NCBI GenBank assembly: GCA_902783995.1
Contig: CACZTG010000337.1
Location: 1 to 8,156 of the forward strand
Source of the DNA: an uncultured Ruminococcus sp.
GTDB taxonomy: Bacteria; Bacillota_A; Clostridia; RUG12999
Length of the DNA stretch: 8,156 bases
Direction: 5' to 3'
The stretch's first letter is position 1. The number at the start of each line of letters is the position of its first letter. A program made the translations under genes and the position numbers. Shown piece after piece: positions 1 to 6,203 of the stretch. The notes under the pieces were generated by a model, which was not told the DNA's origin, did not search any database, and was given only the letters and a program-made list of their open reading frames with translations.

Positions 1-1584
1 AACAATCAGACCGTCCTGCGCAAGATGCTTTCTGTCACGAAGCACAATATTGCCCACATCGCCAACTCCGAGACCGTCAATAAGCACCTTGCCCGAAGGC
101 ACGCTGCCGTTTATCTTCGCGGTTTTACCGTCCGTTTCAAACACCTGACCAAGCCCCATAATAAAGCAGTTTTTAGTCGGTACGCCCATAACCTCCGCGA
201 GATGCTTATGAAGCATAAGGTGACGGTGTTCACCATGCACGGGAATAAAGAATTTCGGTTTTGTTATACCGATAACAATTTTAAGCTCCTCGGTTTTCGC
301 ATGACCCGAAACGTGTATATCGTCAAGAGCGTTGTAGATAACCTCAGCGCCTTTTTTAAACAGCTCATCAACAACCTTTGAAATCATCTTTTCGTTGCCC
401 GGTATCGGACTTGCGGAAATGACAACAACATCATTCGCGGTTATTTCTATCATTTTATGGTCATTTGTTGCCATACGGGCGAGCCCTGCCATGGGCTCTC
501 CCTGACTTCCTGTTGTGCAGACAACAACCTTGCCCGGCGGGTAACGTTTAACCTCGTCAAGCTTTATTACCGTTCCTTTCGGGATTTTCATATAGCCAAG
601 CTCCGACGCGACAATAAGGATATTTTCCATACTTCTGCCCGAAACCGCAACCTTTCTGCCATATTTAACGGCAGAATCAATAACCTGCTGTACTCTGTGA
701 ATATTTGAAGCAAAGGTCGCGACTATAATACGTTTATCCGTTGCGGTAGAAAAAATTTCGTCAAATTTTGCCCCGACAGAACGCTCACTCATTGTATATC
801 CTGTTCTTTCGGCGTTTGTACTATCCGAAACAAGGGCAAGAACGCCTTTTTTGCCAAGTTCTCCAAGCTTTGCAAGGTCTATCATGGAGCCGTCAATGGG
901 AGTACAGTCAATTTTAAAATCGCCGGTATGAATAACCGTGCCGACGGGCGAATGGATTGCAAACATAACGCTGTCGGCTATGGAATGGTTTGAGTGTATT
1001 ACTTCAACGGTAAACGCGCCCAGCTTAAATTTGTTGCCTGCCTTTATTGTGTTAAGCCGGCAGTTGTTTAATATACCATGCTCGGAAAGCTTATATTTAA
1101 TAAGCCCGATAGTAAGGTTTGTGGCATACACGGGAACATTAAGCTCTTTAAGCACGTACGGAAGCGCTCCGATATGGTCTTCATGACCGTGAGTTATTAT
1201 TATGCCATGAATTTTGTCCTTGTTTTTCAAAAGATATGATATATCCGGAATTACAAGGTCAATACCCGGCATTTCATCGTCCGGAAAAGCAAGACCGCTG
1301 TCAACCACAAGTATGTCATCACCATACTCGTAAACATACATATTTTTTCCGATTTCATCAAGACCTCCGAGAGCGTAAAATTTAAGATTTGAAAGCTTTT
1401 TCACCGTGTCTTTAACATTGTGAGCATTGGAAACTTTTGTCACAGAGCGTGAACCGCCCTGTTTATCGGATATTTTTCGCGTCTGCCCTTTCCTGTTCGT
1501 TTTTTCGGTCAAAACCTTCTTTGTGCCCCGTTTTGCAACGGAAGCTTTGTTTTTTCCTGAATTTGTTTTTGAAATAATTGCCAT
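1..1584 (-). CDS. rnj: Ribonuclease J (partial, C-terminus cut by window edge)
   Basis: RNase J is a metallo-beta-lactamase/beta-CASP ribonuclease with 5'-3' exonuclease and endonuclease activity, central to mRNA decay and RNA maturation in Firmicutes. Reading the minus strand from ATG at 1584 gives 528 codons open to position 1. The core begins with FYALGGLDEIGKN (residues 69-81). The zinc-binding motif HGHEDH is at residues 132-137, followed by IHTGDFKID (218-226), SDSTNAE (253-259), a beta-CASP region around residues 285-430 with TTGSQGEP (357-364), and the late motifs HVSGHA (424-429) and PVHGEHRH (448-455). Family members are usually about 555 residues; here residues 1-66 are an additional Lys/Arg/Ser/Thr-rich extension, so about 90-100 C-terminal residues are probably missing. 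The start is supported by AAAGGA at 1593-1598, eight or so bases upstream. All catalytic motifs are intact. Whether this is the only RNase J paralogue cannot be seen here. Confidence 0.96.
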   Translation of the reverse strand, partial: MAIISKTNSGKNKASVAKRGTKKVLTEKTNRKGQTRKISDKQGGSRSVTKVSNAHNVKDTVKKLSNLKFYALGGLDEIGKNMYVYEYGDDILVVDSGLAFPDDEMPGIDLVIPDISYLLKNKDKIHGIIITHGHEDHIGALPYVLKELNVPVYATNLTIGLIKYKLSEHGILNNCRLNTIKAGNKFKLGAFTVEVIHSNHSIADSVMFAIHSPVGTVIHTGDFKIDCTPIDGSMIDLAKLGELGKKGVLALVSDSTNAERTGYTMSERSVGAKFDEIFSTATDKRIIVATFASNIHRVQQVIDSAVKYGRKVAVSGRSMENILIVASELGYMKIPKGTVIKLDEVKRYPPGKVVVCTTGSQGEPMAGLARMATNDHKMIEITANDVVVISASPIPGNEKMISKVVDELFKKGAEVIYNALDDIHVSGHAKTEELKIVIGITKPKFFIPVHGEHRHLMLHKHLAEVMGVPTKNCFIMGLGQVFETDGKTAKINGSVPSGKVLIDGLGVGDVGNIVLRDRKHLAQDGLIV

Positions 1585-1740
1585 TGATTCTGTCCTTTCA
1601 TAAATTAGATATGTAAATTACTGCGGATAAAAGGACAAAGAAAATGAAGAATAAGCCCTGTTTTTAAAAAACAGAAGCGTAACAAAACAAAAAATCAATA
1701 ATTTTCAGTCCTCTGCGGCAAAAAAAATTTATACTGTATC

Positions 1741-1770
1741 ATAATACACCGGTCCGCTATTTCCGTACAA
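1741..1770 (-). promoter_or_regulatory. Proximal rnj promoter (candidate)
   Basis: On the minus strand TTGTAC (1770-1765) and TATTAT (1746-1741) are separated by 18 bp, matching the sigma-A consensus at 4 of 6 and 5 of 6 positions. Transcription would start near 1734 and give rnj a leader of about 150 nt. Sequence match only. Confidence 0.5.
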
Positions 1771-1790
1771 GAACCGTCTGAATGTAAGGC

Positions 1791-1809
1791 GTTAAGGGTA
1801 ACCCTTAAC
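1791..1809. repeat. Perfect 19-bp palindrome near the rnj promoter
   Basis: GTTAAGGGT and ACCCTTAAC are exact reverse complements around a single central A. The element ends about 20 bp upstream of the proximal rnj -35 box. The near-zero spacer favours a dimeric-protein operator over an RNA hairpin, although a 7-bp stem with a 5-nt loop could form in RNA. No T-run follows on either strand that would make it a clear terminator. Confidence 0.6.
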
Positions 1810-1854
1810 ACAATTTTAAAAATGCCGCCTCTAATCCGCTCGCTTTTAACTTTT

Positions 1855-1911
1855 GCTGAAGCCCTATGTATCCTCCCGCATCTGAGATGACGGGATACAT
1901 CCGCGTACAGC
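1855..1911. repeat. Compound inverted repeat (hairpin with internal loops)
   Basis: Arms pair in three blocks: GCTG/CAGC (1855-1858 with 1908-1911), a symmetric 7x7-nt internal loop, ATGTAT/ATACAT (1866-1871 with 1895-1900), then CCCGCATC with GATG-A-CGGG (1875-1882 with 1886-1894) closed by a TGA loop, with a 3-nt bulge at 1872-1874. About 18 pairs in total. There is no T-run on either side, so it is not an intrinsic terminator. It lies between the two candidate rnj promoters and could be part of a long minus-strand leader or a separate small RNA. Confidence 0.6.
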
Positions 1912-1920
1912 TTATATTTT

Positions 1921-1978
1921 AACAGGCTTTCAATAAAAAATTAAAGCTCTCAACGTATCAGCTTTAAAAAAGCCTGTT
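1921..1978. repeat. Second hairpin, two-tier inverted repeat
   Basis: The outer stem AACAGGCTTT (1921-1930) pairs perfectly with AAAGCCTGTT (1969-1978). The inner stem TTAAAGCT (1941-1948) pairs perfectly with AGCTTTAA (1960-1967) around an 11-nt loop, with an asymmetric A-rich internal loop on one side. No T-tract follows the 3' arm on either strand beyond a few bases, so terminator function is doubtful. It begins 10 bases from the compound hairpin at 1855-1911, making a continuous structured block. Confidence 0.6.
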
Positions 1979-2004
1979 TATATACATAATATCTATTTAT
2001 ATAT

Positions 2005-2013
2005 ATTATACCA
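2005..2013 (-). promoter_or_regulatory. Distal minus-strand promoter, extended -10 (candidate)
   Basis: On the minus strand TGGTATAAT (2013-2005) is a perfect extended -10 element. The best -35 at 17 bp spacing, TTTATT (2033-2028), is poor. Initiation near 1998 would transcribe both hairpins and the palindrome and then run toward rnj, giving a leader of about 410 nt. AT-rich DNA throws up such matches by chance, so this is tentative. Confidence 0.4.
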
Positions 2014-2113
2014 CAAAATTTTGAAATAATAAAGTATTTTTTAAAATTTTTTTACTTTTTCTTCAAACAACAAAATTTACAAATAAGTGAAACGTGGGAT
2101 TATACTGAATAAG

Positions 2114-2142
2114 TTGACAATATGAGCTTATAATGATATAAT
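2114..2142 (+). promoter_or_regulatory. Sigma-A promoter of the stalk-domain gene
   Basis: TTGACA (2114-2119) and TATAAT (2137-2142) are both exact consensus with a 17-bp spacer. Transcription should begin near 2149, about 35 bases before the start codon. The structured block at 1855-1978 therefore lies upstream of this transcript and is not its leader. Confidence 0.8.
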
Positions 2143-2183
2143 ATTTTTGATGTACACAAAATTTTTACTTGAGGTGATGCAGA

Positions 2184-3434
2184 ATGAAAAAAGTGGTAGT
2201 TATTTCATTAATGATTTTTGTCATAACTTTATCTACAACTGTTTTTGCGGAAGAAATATATGATATTTCTATTGAAATGCATATAAATCAAAATGAATCA
2301 ATTGTCAATGGAACAATTACAGAGATAGACGAAAATAAACAAGTGGTTCCTTTTGTTAATAATGACAGAACGCTCGTTCCTTTGCGCTTTGTTGCAAACA
2401 ATCTTGAATTGGATGTACAATGGGTACAAGACACGCAAAGTGTAATATTAACAAATCAGAATATGGAAATTATACTGATGATTGGCGAAGAAATCGCATA
2501 TATTAATGGTAATATTTATAGAATGGATAGTTGTCCTTTAATTAAAAATGAAAGGACATTTATTCCTATAAGATTTATTGGAGAAGTATTACAGTGTGAC
2601 GTTTCTTGGGAAGAAACATCACAAAAAGTTTTGCTGAGAAGAGAAAAAGAAGTTGAAATTGATATAAACAATGACGAAGTGCAAAAACTTTTTCAAAATG
2701 TTTTAAATCAAAAAGAGTTTGCTTCATATTATAGAGGTTATTGTGATATTTCTCTTTTTGATTATCCCGAAAATATTTTATGCGGAATTATGAGGGAATT
2801 ATTTTCGTTGTTGCGTTTTGAAAATTTTGAGGAAAAACAGTATACTAAAAGCGAAGCCGAAACGATAATTTGGGATTTTTTATCCAAAGGCGATACAAGT
2901 CAATCTTTATCAAGTTACGGAATTGATAATTTAAGGATTCAACTTGAACAAGGCGCTGATTTTAGCAATGATTCAAAAGAAGAAATATTAGTTGCCGTTT
3001 ATGACGGAAAGATTTTTGATGATATTAGCATCGACTTGTTTGGTGAGCCTTTACCAAAACATGAGAATATCGCCTATGCGATAGGCTACCATGCTTTCCA
3101 TTTATTTAATCGTGTAAATATGTTTTATCCATGGAATCAAATAGTTTTATATAATGTATATTATAATGAGGCAAGCAATCAGTATTTATTTACGAAATTT
3201 TCAGACGAAAAAATGAATTTTGAAGATGCGGAAAAGTTAAATTCTGATACAAAACTTATAAAGGCTACCATGCATAACGGGAAAATTTCTTTGTATATAC
3301 AGCGATTTACGGAATTTGATGAATATAGTGGCGGGAAGTCAACATATAGAGGTGTTTACAAGAACACGTATAAAAAAGGTGATAATGGATATTATTGGGT
3401 TAGTTCTTATGGAGAAGATGAATTAAATGACTGA
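2184..3434 (+). CDS. Secreted protein with two copper-amine-oxidase-N (stalk) repeats, unknown C-terminal region
   Basis: The 416-residue product starts with a classic signal peptide: MKK, a hydrophobic core (residues 4-20) and a likely cleavage site after VFA at residue 22. Two stalk-domain repeats (copper amine oxidase N-terminal family, PF07833) follow: residues about 56-91 with DRTLVPLRFV...VQW, and about 117-152 with ERTFIPIRFIGE...VSWE. In Clostridia these repeats are common in exported cell-surface proteins and do not imply amine oxidase activity. I do not recognise residues 155-416; they are acidic and aromatic-rich with no evident membrane segment or wall anchor, so the protein may be released or held by its stalk domain. 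The start is fixed by GAGGTGAT at 2171-2178, an unusually long match to the anti-Shine-Dalgarno sequence. It is a single-gene unit. The DNA is visibly AT-richer, with more AAT/ATA/TTA-type codons than neighbouring genes, suggesting an accessory or acquired gene. Confidence 0.9.
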   Translation: MKKVVVISLMIFVITLSTTVFAEEIYDISIEMHINQNESIVNGTITEIDENKQVVPFVNNDRTLVPLRFVANNLELDVQWVQDTQSVILTNQNMEIILMIGEEIAYINGNIYRMDSCPLIKNERTFIPIRFIGEVLQCDVSWEETSQKVLLRREKEVEIDINNDEVQKLFQNVLNQKEFASYYRGYCDISLFDYPENILCGIMRELFSLLRFENFEEKQYTKSEAETIIWDFLSKGDTSQSLSSYGIDNLRIQLEQGADFSNDSKEEILVAVYDGKIFDDISIDLFGEPLPKHENIAYAIGYHAFHLFNRVNMFYPWNQIVLYNVYYNEASNQYLFTKFSDEKMNFEDAEKLNSDTKLIKATMHNGKISLYIQRFTEFDEYSGGKSTYRGVYKNTYKKGDNGYYWVSSYGEDELND

Positions 3435-3562
3435 AACAACAAGCTTTTTTAAATGTACAAAACTCGTTATGCTCTGCACTATTGACATTCCTATTAATTT
3501 GCTTTATGAAATAATTATGGGGGTTAAGGCAAATTATATACTATTTTTTAGTGTTGATGTAA

Positions 3563-3600
3563 CATATGTTTGACAACTGCAGAACAACATATGCTGTTTT
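3563..3600 (+). terminator. Weak intrinsic terminator candidate
   Basis: CATATGTT (3563-3570) pairs with AACATATG (3586-3593) over a 15-nt loop and is followed by CTGTTTTT. The stem is short and AT-rich, so it is a poor terminator, but it is the only hairpin plus T-run between the stalk-domain gene and the next promoter. Confidence 0.3.
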
Positions 3601-3614
3601 TAAATCAAATTTCA

Positions 3615-3643
3615 TTGACAAAACGCGGAAAATAAGGTATAAT
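3615..3643 (+). promoter_or_regulatory. Sigma-A promoter of the DUF1015 gene
   Basis: TTGACA (3615-3620) and TATAAT (3638-3643) are exact consensus with a 17-bp spacer, giving a start near 3650 and a leader of about 40 nt. It makes the DUF1015 gene independent of the upstream stalk-domain gene. Confidence 0.8.
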
Positions 3644-3689
3644 TGAAGTTGAAAACCGAAAGCCGGAAAATTGAGAGGAATAATAAAAA

Positions 3690-4928
3690 ATGACAAATAA
3701 TATCAGAACCTGCTTTAAAACGGCAGATATACTGTTGCCGAAAAACATTGATATGACAGCCTGGAGCGTTGTGGCATGCGACCAATATACCTCGCAGCCC
3801 GAATACTGGGATAATGTAAAAAAAATTGTCGGAGATAAGCCTTCGACTTTTAATATTATTTTCCCTGAAATTTTTTTATCAGGCGATAATTCCGCGCGTA
3901 TTGATGACATAAACCGCCATATGACACAATATTTAAGCGAAGGTCTTTTTAACGAATATAAAAACTCCCTTATATATGTTGAGCGTACTATCGGCGGCGG
4001 AAGAATAAGACGCGGAATTGTCGGAGCGGTTGACCTTGAGGCTTATGATTACTCGGCAAATTCCAAATCGCTTATACGTGCAACGGAAGGGACCGTTGAG
4101 GAACGCATACCGCCACGGGTAAAAATTAGAATTGACGCTCCCCTTGAACTGCCGCATATTATGATTCTTATTGATGATGAAAAACGTGAAATCATTGAGA
4201 GCGTAAACGCGGACGAACTTGAAAAGCTCTACGATTTTGACCTTATGTCCGGCAGCGGCCATATAAAAGGATATCTTATAAAAGATACGGAAAGTATATG
4301 CGGTAAACTTGAAAAGCTTGCGGATTCGCAAGGCGAAAACCCGCTTCTTTTCGCTATGGGTGACGGAAATCACTCCCTTGCGACCGCGAAAGCCTGCTGG
4401 GAGCGTATAAAGCCCGGTCTTTCGGAAAGCGAAAAAAACACTCACCCCGCACGTTACGCTCTTGCCGAAATTGTAAATATTCATGACGAATCCATGGAGT
4501 TTGAGCCTATTCACAGAGTAGTTTTTGATACCGAGCCCGAAGCTCTTATCAACGCTCTTTTGGAAGCTGAGCCTTCCGCATTTATCGGAAACGGTGAAGG
4601 TCAGCATATAAAGGCGGTTTTCGGCGGAAAAGAGCTTCCGATAACAATAAAAAAACCTTCTCACACTCTTGAAGTCGGAACGCTTCAACACTTTCTTGAC
4701 AGCTACATTAAAAATTCAAACGCGCGTATAGATTATATACACGGTGAAGATATTGTAAAGCAGCTTTCCGCCTCAAAGAACACAATAGGTTTTATCTTGC
4801 CGCCGATGCGCAAATCCGACCTTTTCCCCGCAATCAGAAACGACGGTGTTCTCCCCCGTAAAACATTTTCCATAGGCGAGGCGTTTGAAAAGCGTTTTTA
4901 TCTTGAATGTCGCAGAATTAAGCCGTAA
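3690..4928 (+). CDS. DUF1015 family protein
   Basis: The 412-residue product matches the DUF1015 family (PF06245), soluble proteins of about 400 residues whose biochemical function I cannot assign. Recognisable family stretches are TADILLPKNIDMTAWSVVAC (residues 11-30), the basic/acidic block ATEGTVEERIPPRVKIR (131-147), the signature MGDGNHSLATAK (223-234), and the C-terminal LPRKTFSIGE (388-397). GNHSLA with the nearby conserved charged residues is the most likely active or ligand-binding site, but that is inference. There is no signal peptide or membrane segment, so it is probably cytoplasmic. In some Clostridia the family is found beside serine-biosynthesis genes (serA, serC), but no such genes are present here. 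The start is supported by GAGAGGAA (3673-3680), about nine to eleven bases upstream. It has its own promoter and a strong terminator, so it is a single-gene transcript. Length and motifs appear complete. Confidence 0.88.
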   Translation: MTNNIRTCFKTADILLPKNIDMTAWSVVACDQYTSQPEYWDNVKKIVGDKPSTFNIIFPEIFLSGDNSARIDDINRHMTQYLSEGLFNEYKNSLIYVERTIGGGRIRRGIVGAVDLEAYDYSANSKSLIRATEGTVEERIPPRVKIRIDAPLELPHIMILIDDEKREIIESVNADELEKLYDFDLMSGSGHIKGYLIKDTESICGKLEKLADSQGENPLLFAMGDGNHSLATAKACWERIKPGLSESEKNTHPARYALAEIVNIHDESMEFEPIHRVVFDTEPEALINALLEAEPSAFIGNGEGQHIKAVFGGKELPITIKKPSHTLEVGTLQHFLDSYIKNSNARIDYIHGEDIVKQLSASKNTIGFILPPMRKSDLFPAIRNDGVLPRKTFSIGEAFEKRFYLECRRIKP

Positions 4929-4977
4929 AAACTCTGCACGGTTTGCATAAAACCAACAAAAAAATTCAAAAATTTAA

Positions 4978-5037
4978 TGCACCTTTTACAAATATTTTTT
5001 ACAAAAGTAAAAAAAATGTCAAAAGGTGTATTTTTTT
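4978..5037 (+). terminator. Long hairpin intrinsic terminator after the DUF1015 gene
   Basis: TGCACCTTTT-ACA (4978-4990) pairs with TGT-C-AAAAGGTGTA (5017-5030). Inside, TTTTTTAC (4995-5002) pairs with GTAAAAAA (5007-5014) around AAAA. Seven T residues follow directly (5031-5037). The stem is long and A/T-dominated apart from its base. It sits about 50 bases after the DUF1015 stop codon and just before the next promoter. Confidence 0.8.
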
Positions 5038-5079
5038 GTATAAATTTTTGTTTTTTTTAATTTTACTCAAAAAAACATA

Positions 5080-5088
5080 TGGTATAAT
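5080..5088 (+). promoter_or_regulatory. Extended -10 promoter of the hypothetical gene
   Basis: TGGTATAAT (5080-5088) is a perfect extended -10. No good -35 is present at normal spacing; the nearest is TTTACT (5062-5067) at 15 bp, and the region overlaps the end of the upstream terminator. Initiation near 5095 leaves a leader of about 38 nt before the ATG at 5133. Confidence 0.6.
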
Positions 5089-5125
5089 CTTTCTCGAGAA
5101 TACATGACTTTTCGGTTAAACAACT

Positions 5126-5135
5126 GAAAGGAATG
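5126..5135 (+). promoter_or_regulatory. Ribosome binding site abutting the start codon
   Basis: GAAAGGA (5126-5132) touches the ATG at 5133, where a spacing of five to nine bases is normal. No other ATG, GTG or TTG exists in frame upstream before the stop at 5085. A 7-codon ORF (ATG at 5104, TGA at 5125-5127) ends five bases before this ATG, so reinitiation is one explanation; initiation at a non-canonical ATT or ATC codon a few bases downstream is another. Confidence 0.5.
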
Positions 5136-6053
5136 ATTATAATCAGACGATTAAAATACCGGATTTCCGCGGACGACACGCTAAGCAGCATAGCGAATGA
5201 AGCGTCTGCGGAAGCCAGGAGCAGACTAAAAAATGAACTCGCGGACGAAATCGTCCGGTCCCCGAATGTTTCGACTGTGGATTATAATTCAGACGGTGAA
5301 AAGATTTACAAACGAAACGAAAACAAAACACCGCTCGGAAATGATCCTTATGATTTGTACAGTCATACATCGGATGACGGCAGAATTTTTTCCGCTTCAA
5401 GAACAACTCCGAAAAGAGAAAATTATGTGCGGGAGATTAATCTTGACGGAACGGAAAAAATAAGCAAAGAGGAAGATTTTATAAAAAAAATAAATACGCA
5501 AAAAATAACCGATGATGAAAAAACCGAGCTTTCACGTCTTGTGCGTGTTTCCTCCCCCGATGCCGTTCTGTACAAAAACTCGGAAAAACGAAGCGAAACC
5601 GCCTATAATGATTTTGACAAAAACAAATATCTTATTGAACAAGTGGCGGCAAAAGTCGGCGTGCCGGCTTCGCTTTTAGGCTCAATGTACTATAAGCAGA
5701 TTGCTGATAAAGCAACTCTTTCGGGCGCTGTAAAAGCAAAATACGCAAAAGCTTCATATGACAGGCTTTACGGAGTACCTTTTTCCGCAAATGACGAAGC
5801 TCTTGCAGAATATTTAAACACCCCGGAGGGTGTGCTTGATTTTATGGCAATCGGTATAAAGGGCGAAGCTGATTATCTCGGGCTTGACATAAATCAGCTT
5901 TCCAAAAATCAGTTAAACCATGTGCTTACAATGTTCGGACGACGCAACAACACAGACCCGGCATATGCAAGCTCTGTTATGGCGTATAACTCGGTTTTTG
6001 ACAACATTTACAAAAAAATACCCTCTCAAAACAATAATATTACGCTCGGATAA
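5133..6053 (+). CDS. Hypothetical protein, LysM-like N-terminal motif and possible lysozyme-like C-terminal region
   Basis: I do not recognise this 306-residue protein by name. Residues 9-21 (YRISADDTLSSIA) closely resemble the first strand and turn of a LysM peptidoglycan-binding domain (Y-x-V-x-x-GDTL-x-x-IA), but the rest of a LysM domain does not follow. Residues 22-42 look like a charged helix, and 43-160 are hydrophilic and probably largely extended. Residues 163-295 look helical: a segment like lysozyme/transglycosylase openings (VAAKVGVPASLLGSM, 171-185) and a later segment ending in GRRNNTDPAYASSVMAYNSVF (269-289) similar in pattern to the YNGSGPAA..Y...V..Y..F ending of some bacterial lysozyme-like domains. 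Where a catalytic glutamate would be expected the sequence reads KQ (188-189), so any such domain may be inactive. There is no signal peptide or membrane segment. It is a single-gene unit with its own promoter and strong terminator; codon use matches its housekeeping neighbours. Coding status is firm; fold suggestions are inference. Confidence 0.8.
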   Translation: MIIIRRLKYRISADDTLSSIANEASAEARSRLKNELADEIVRSPNVSTVDYNSDGEKIYKRNENKTPLGNDPYDLYSHTSDDGRIFSASRTTPKRENYVREINLDGTEKISKEEDFIKKINTQKITDDEKTELSRLVRVSSPDAVLYKNSEKRSETAYNDFDKNKYLIEQVAAKVGVPASLLGSMYYKQIADKATLSGAVKAKYAKASYDRLYGVPFSANDEALAEYLNTPEGVLDFMAIGIKGEADYLGLDINQLSKNQLNHVLTMFGRRNNTDPAYASSVMAYNSVFDNIYKKIPSQNNNITLG

Positions 6054-6056
6054 CAG

Positions 6057-6095
6057 AAAATCCCGTGAGGCTTAAGTCCTTACGGGATTTTTTCC
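6057..6095 (+). terminator. Strong intrinsic terminator after the hypothetical gene
   Basis: AAAATCCCGTGAGG (6057-6070) pairs with CCTTACGGGATTTT (6078-6091) as 14 pairs (one G-U) around a 7-nt loop, and the T-run extends to 6093. It starts 3 bases after the stop codon and insulates the greA-lysS operon. Confidence 0.93.
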
Positions 6096-6125
6096 AAAAA
6101 TTCAAAAACATAATAAAAGAAAAAT

Positions 6126-6154
6126 TTGACAAAAACTATAAAAAGTGTTATAAT
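6126..6154 (+). promoter_or_regulatory. Sigma-A promoter of the greA-lysS operon
   Basis: TTGACA (6126-6131) and TATAAT (6149-6154) are exact consensus with a 17-bp spacer. Initiation near 6161 gives a leader of about 43 nt with no obvious structure, so the operon looks constitutively and strongly expressed. Confidence 0.85.
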
Positions 6155-6203
6155 ATTATTTATGTATATAATCTGATAATCTTATATATGGAGGATATTT
6201 GTA

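Larger units (their letters stand above)
1585..2183. other. Divergent intergenic region between rnj and the stalk-domain gene
   Basis: Six hundred bases with no credible gene on either strand. From left to right it holds the rnj ribosome binding site (about 1593-1598), a proximal minus-strand promoter (1741-1770), a perfect palindrome (1791-1809), a compound hairpin (1855-1911), a second hairpin (1921-1978), an extended -10 promoter on the minus strand (2005-2013), a very AT-rich stretch (about 1978-2060) and the plus-strand promoter of the next gene (2114-2142). The block 1780-1915 is clearly more GC-rich than the flanking AT-rich DNA, which would suit a structured RNA or protein-binding sites rather than plain spacer. 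Confidence 0.7.

Noticed and set aside
25..708. Plus-strand open frames at 25-381 and 457-708
   Set aside because: Both lie antisense to the catalytic and beta-CASP coding region of RNase J and have no initiation signals of their own.
1658..1674. Short inverted repeat CTGTTTTT/AAAAACAG in the rnj leader as a terminator or attenuator
   Set aside because: It is almost entirely A/T pairs with essentially no loop and is unlikely to form a stable hairpin.
1785..1840. Minus-strand GGATTAGAGGCGGCA resembling a lysine riboswitch opening
   Set aside because: The conserved GGG...GCCGAAG portion is missing and the downstream gene is rnj, not a lysine gene.
1883..1894. CTGAGATGACGGG, reminiscent of the CTGAGA core of a TPP riboswitch
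   Set aside because: The matching GGGGTGC opening and the downstream ACCTGATC...TAATACCAGCG part are absent, no thiamine gene is nearby, and the bases are explained by the hairpin at 1866-1900.
3482..3573. TTGACA-17 bp-TATGAA followed by an 18-codon ORF at 3517-3573
   Set aside because: The ORF has no ribosome binding site and a product too short to judge, and the -10 is weak; the real promoter for the next gene is at 3615-3643.
3933..4691. Long minus-strand open frame of 252 codons opposite the DUF1015 gene
   Set aside because: The plus-strand frame is a clear DUF1015 protein with promoter, ribosome binding site and terminator; the antisense product is Phe/Lys/Arg-rich with no family resemblance, as expected of a shadow frame.
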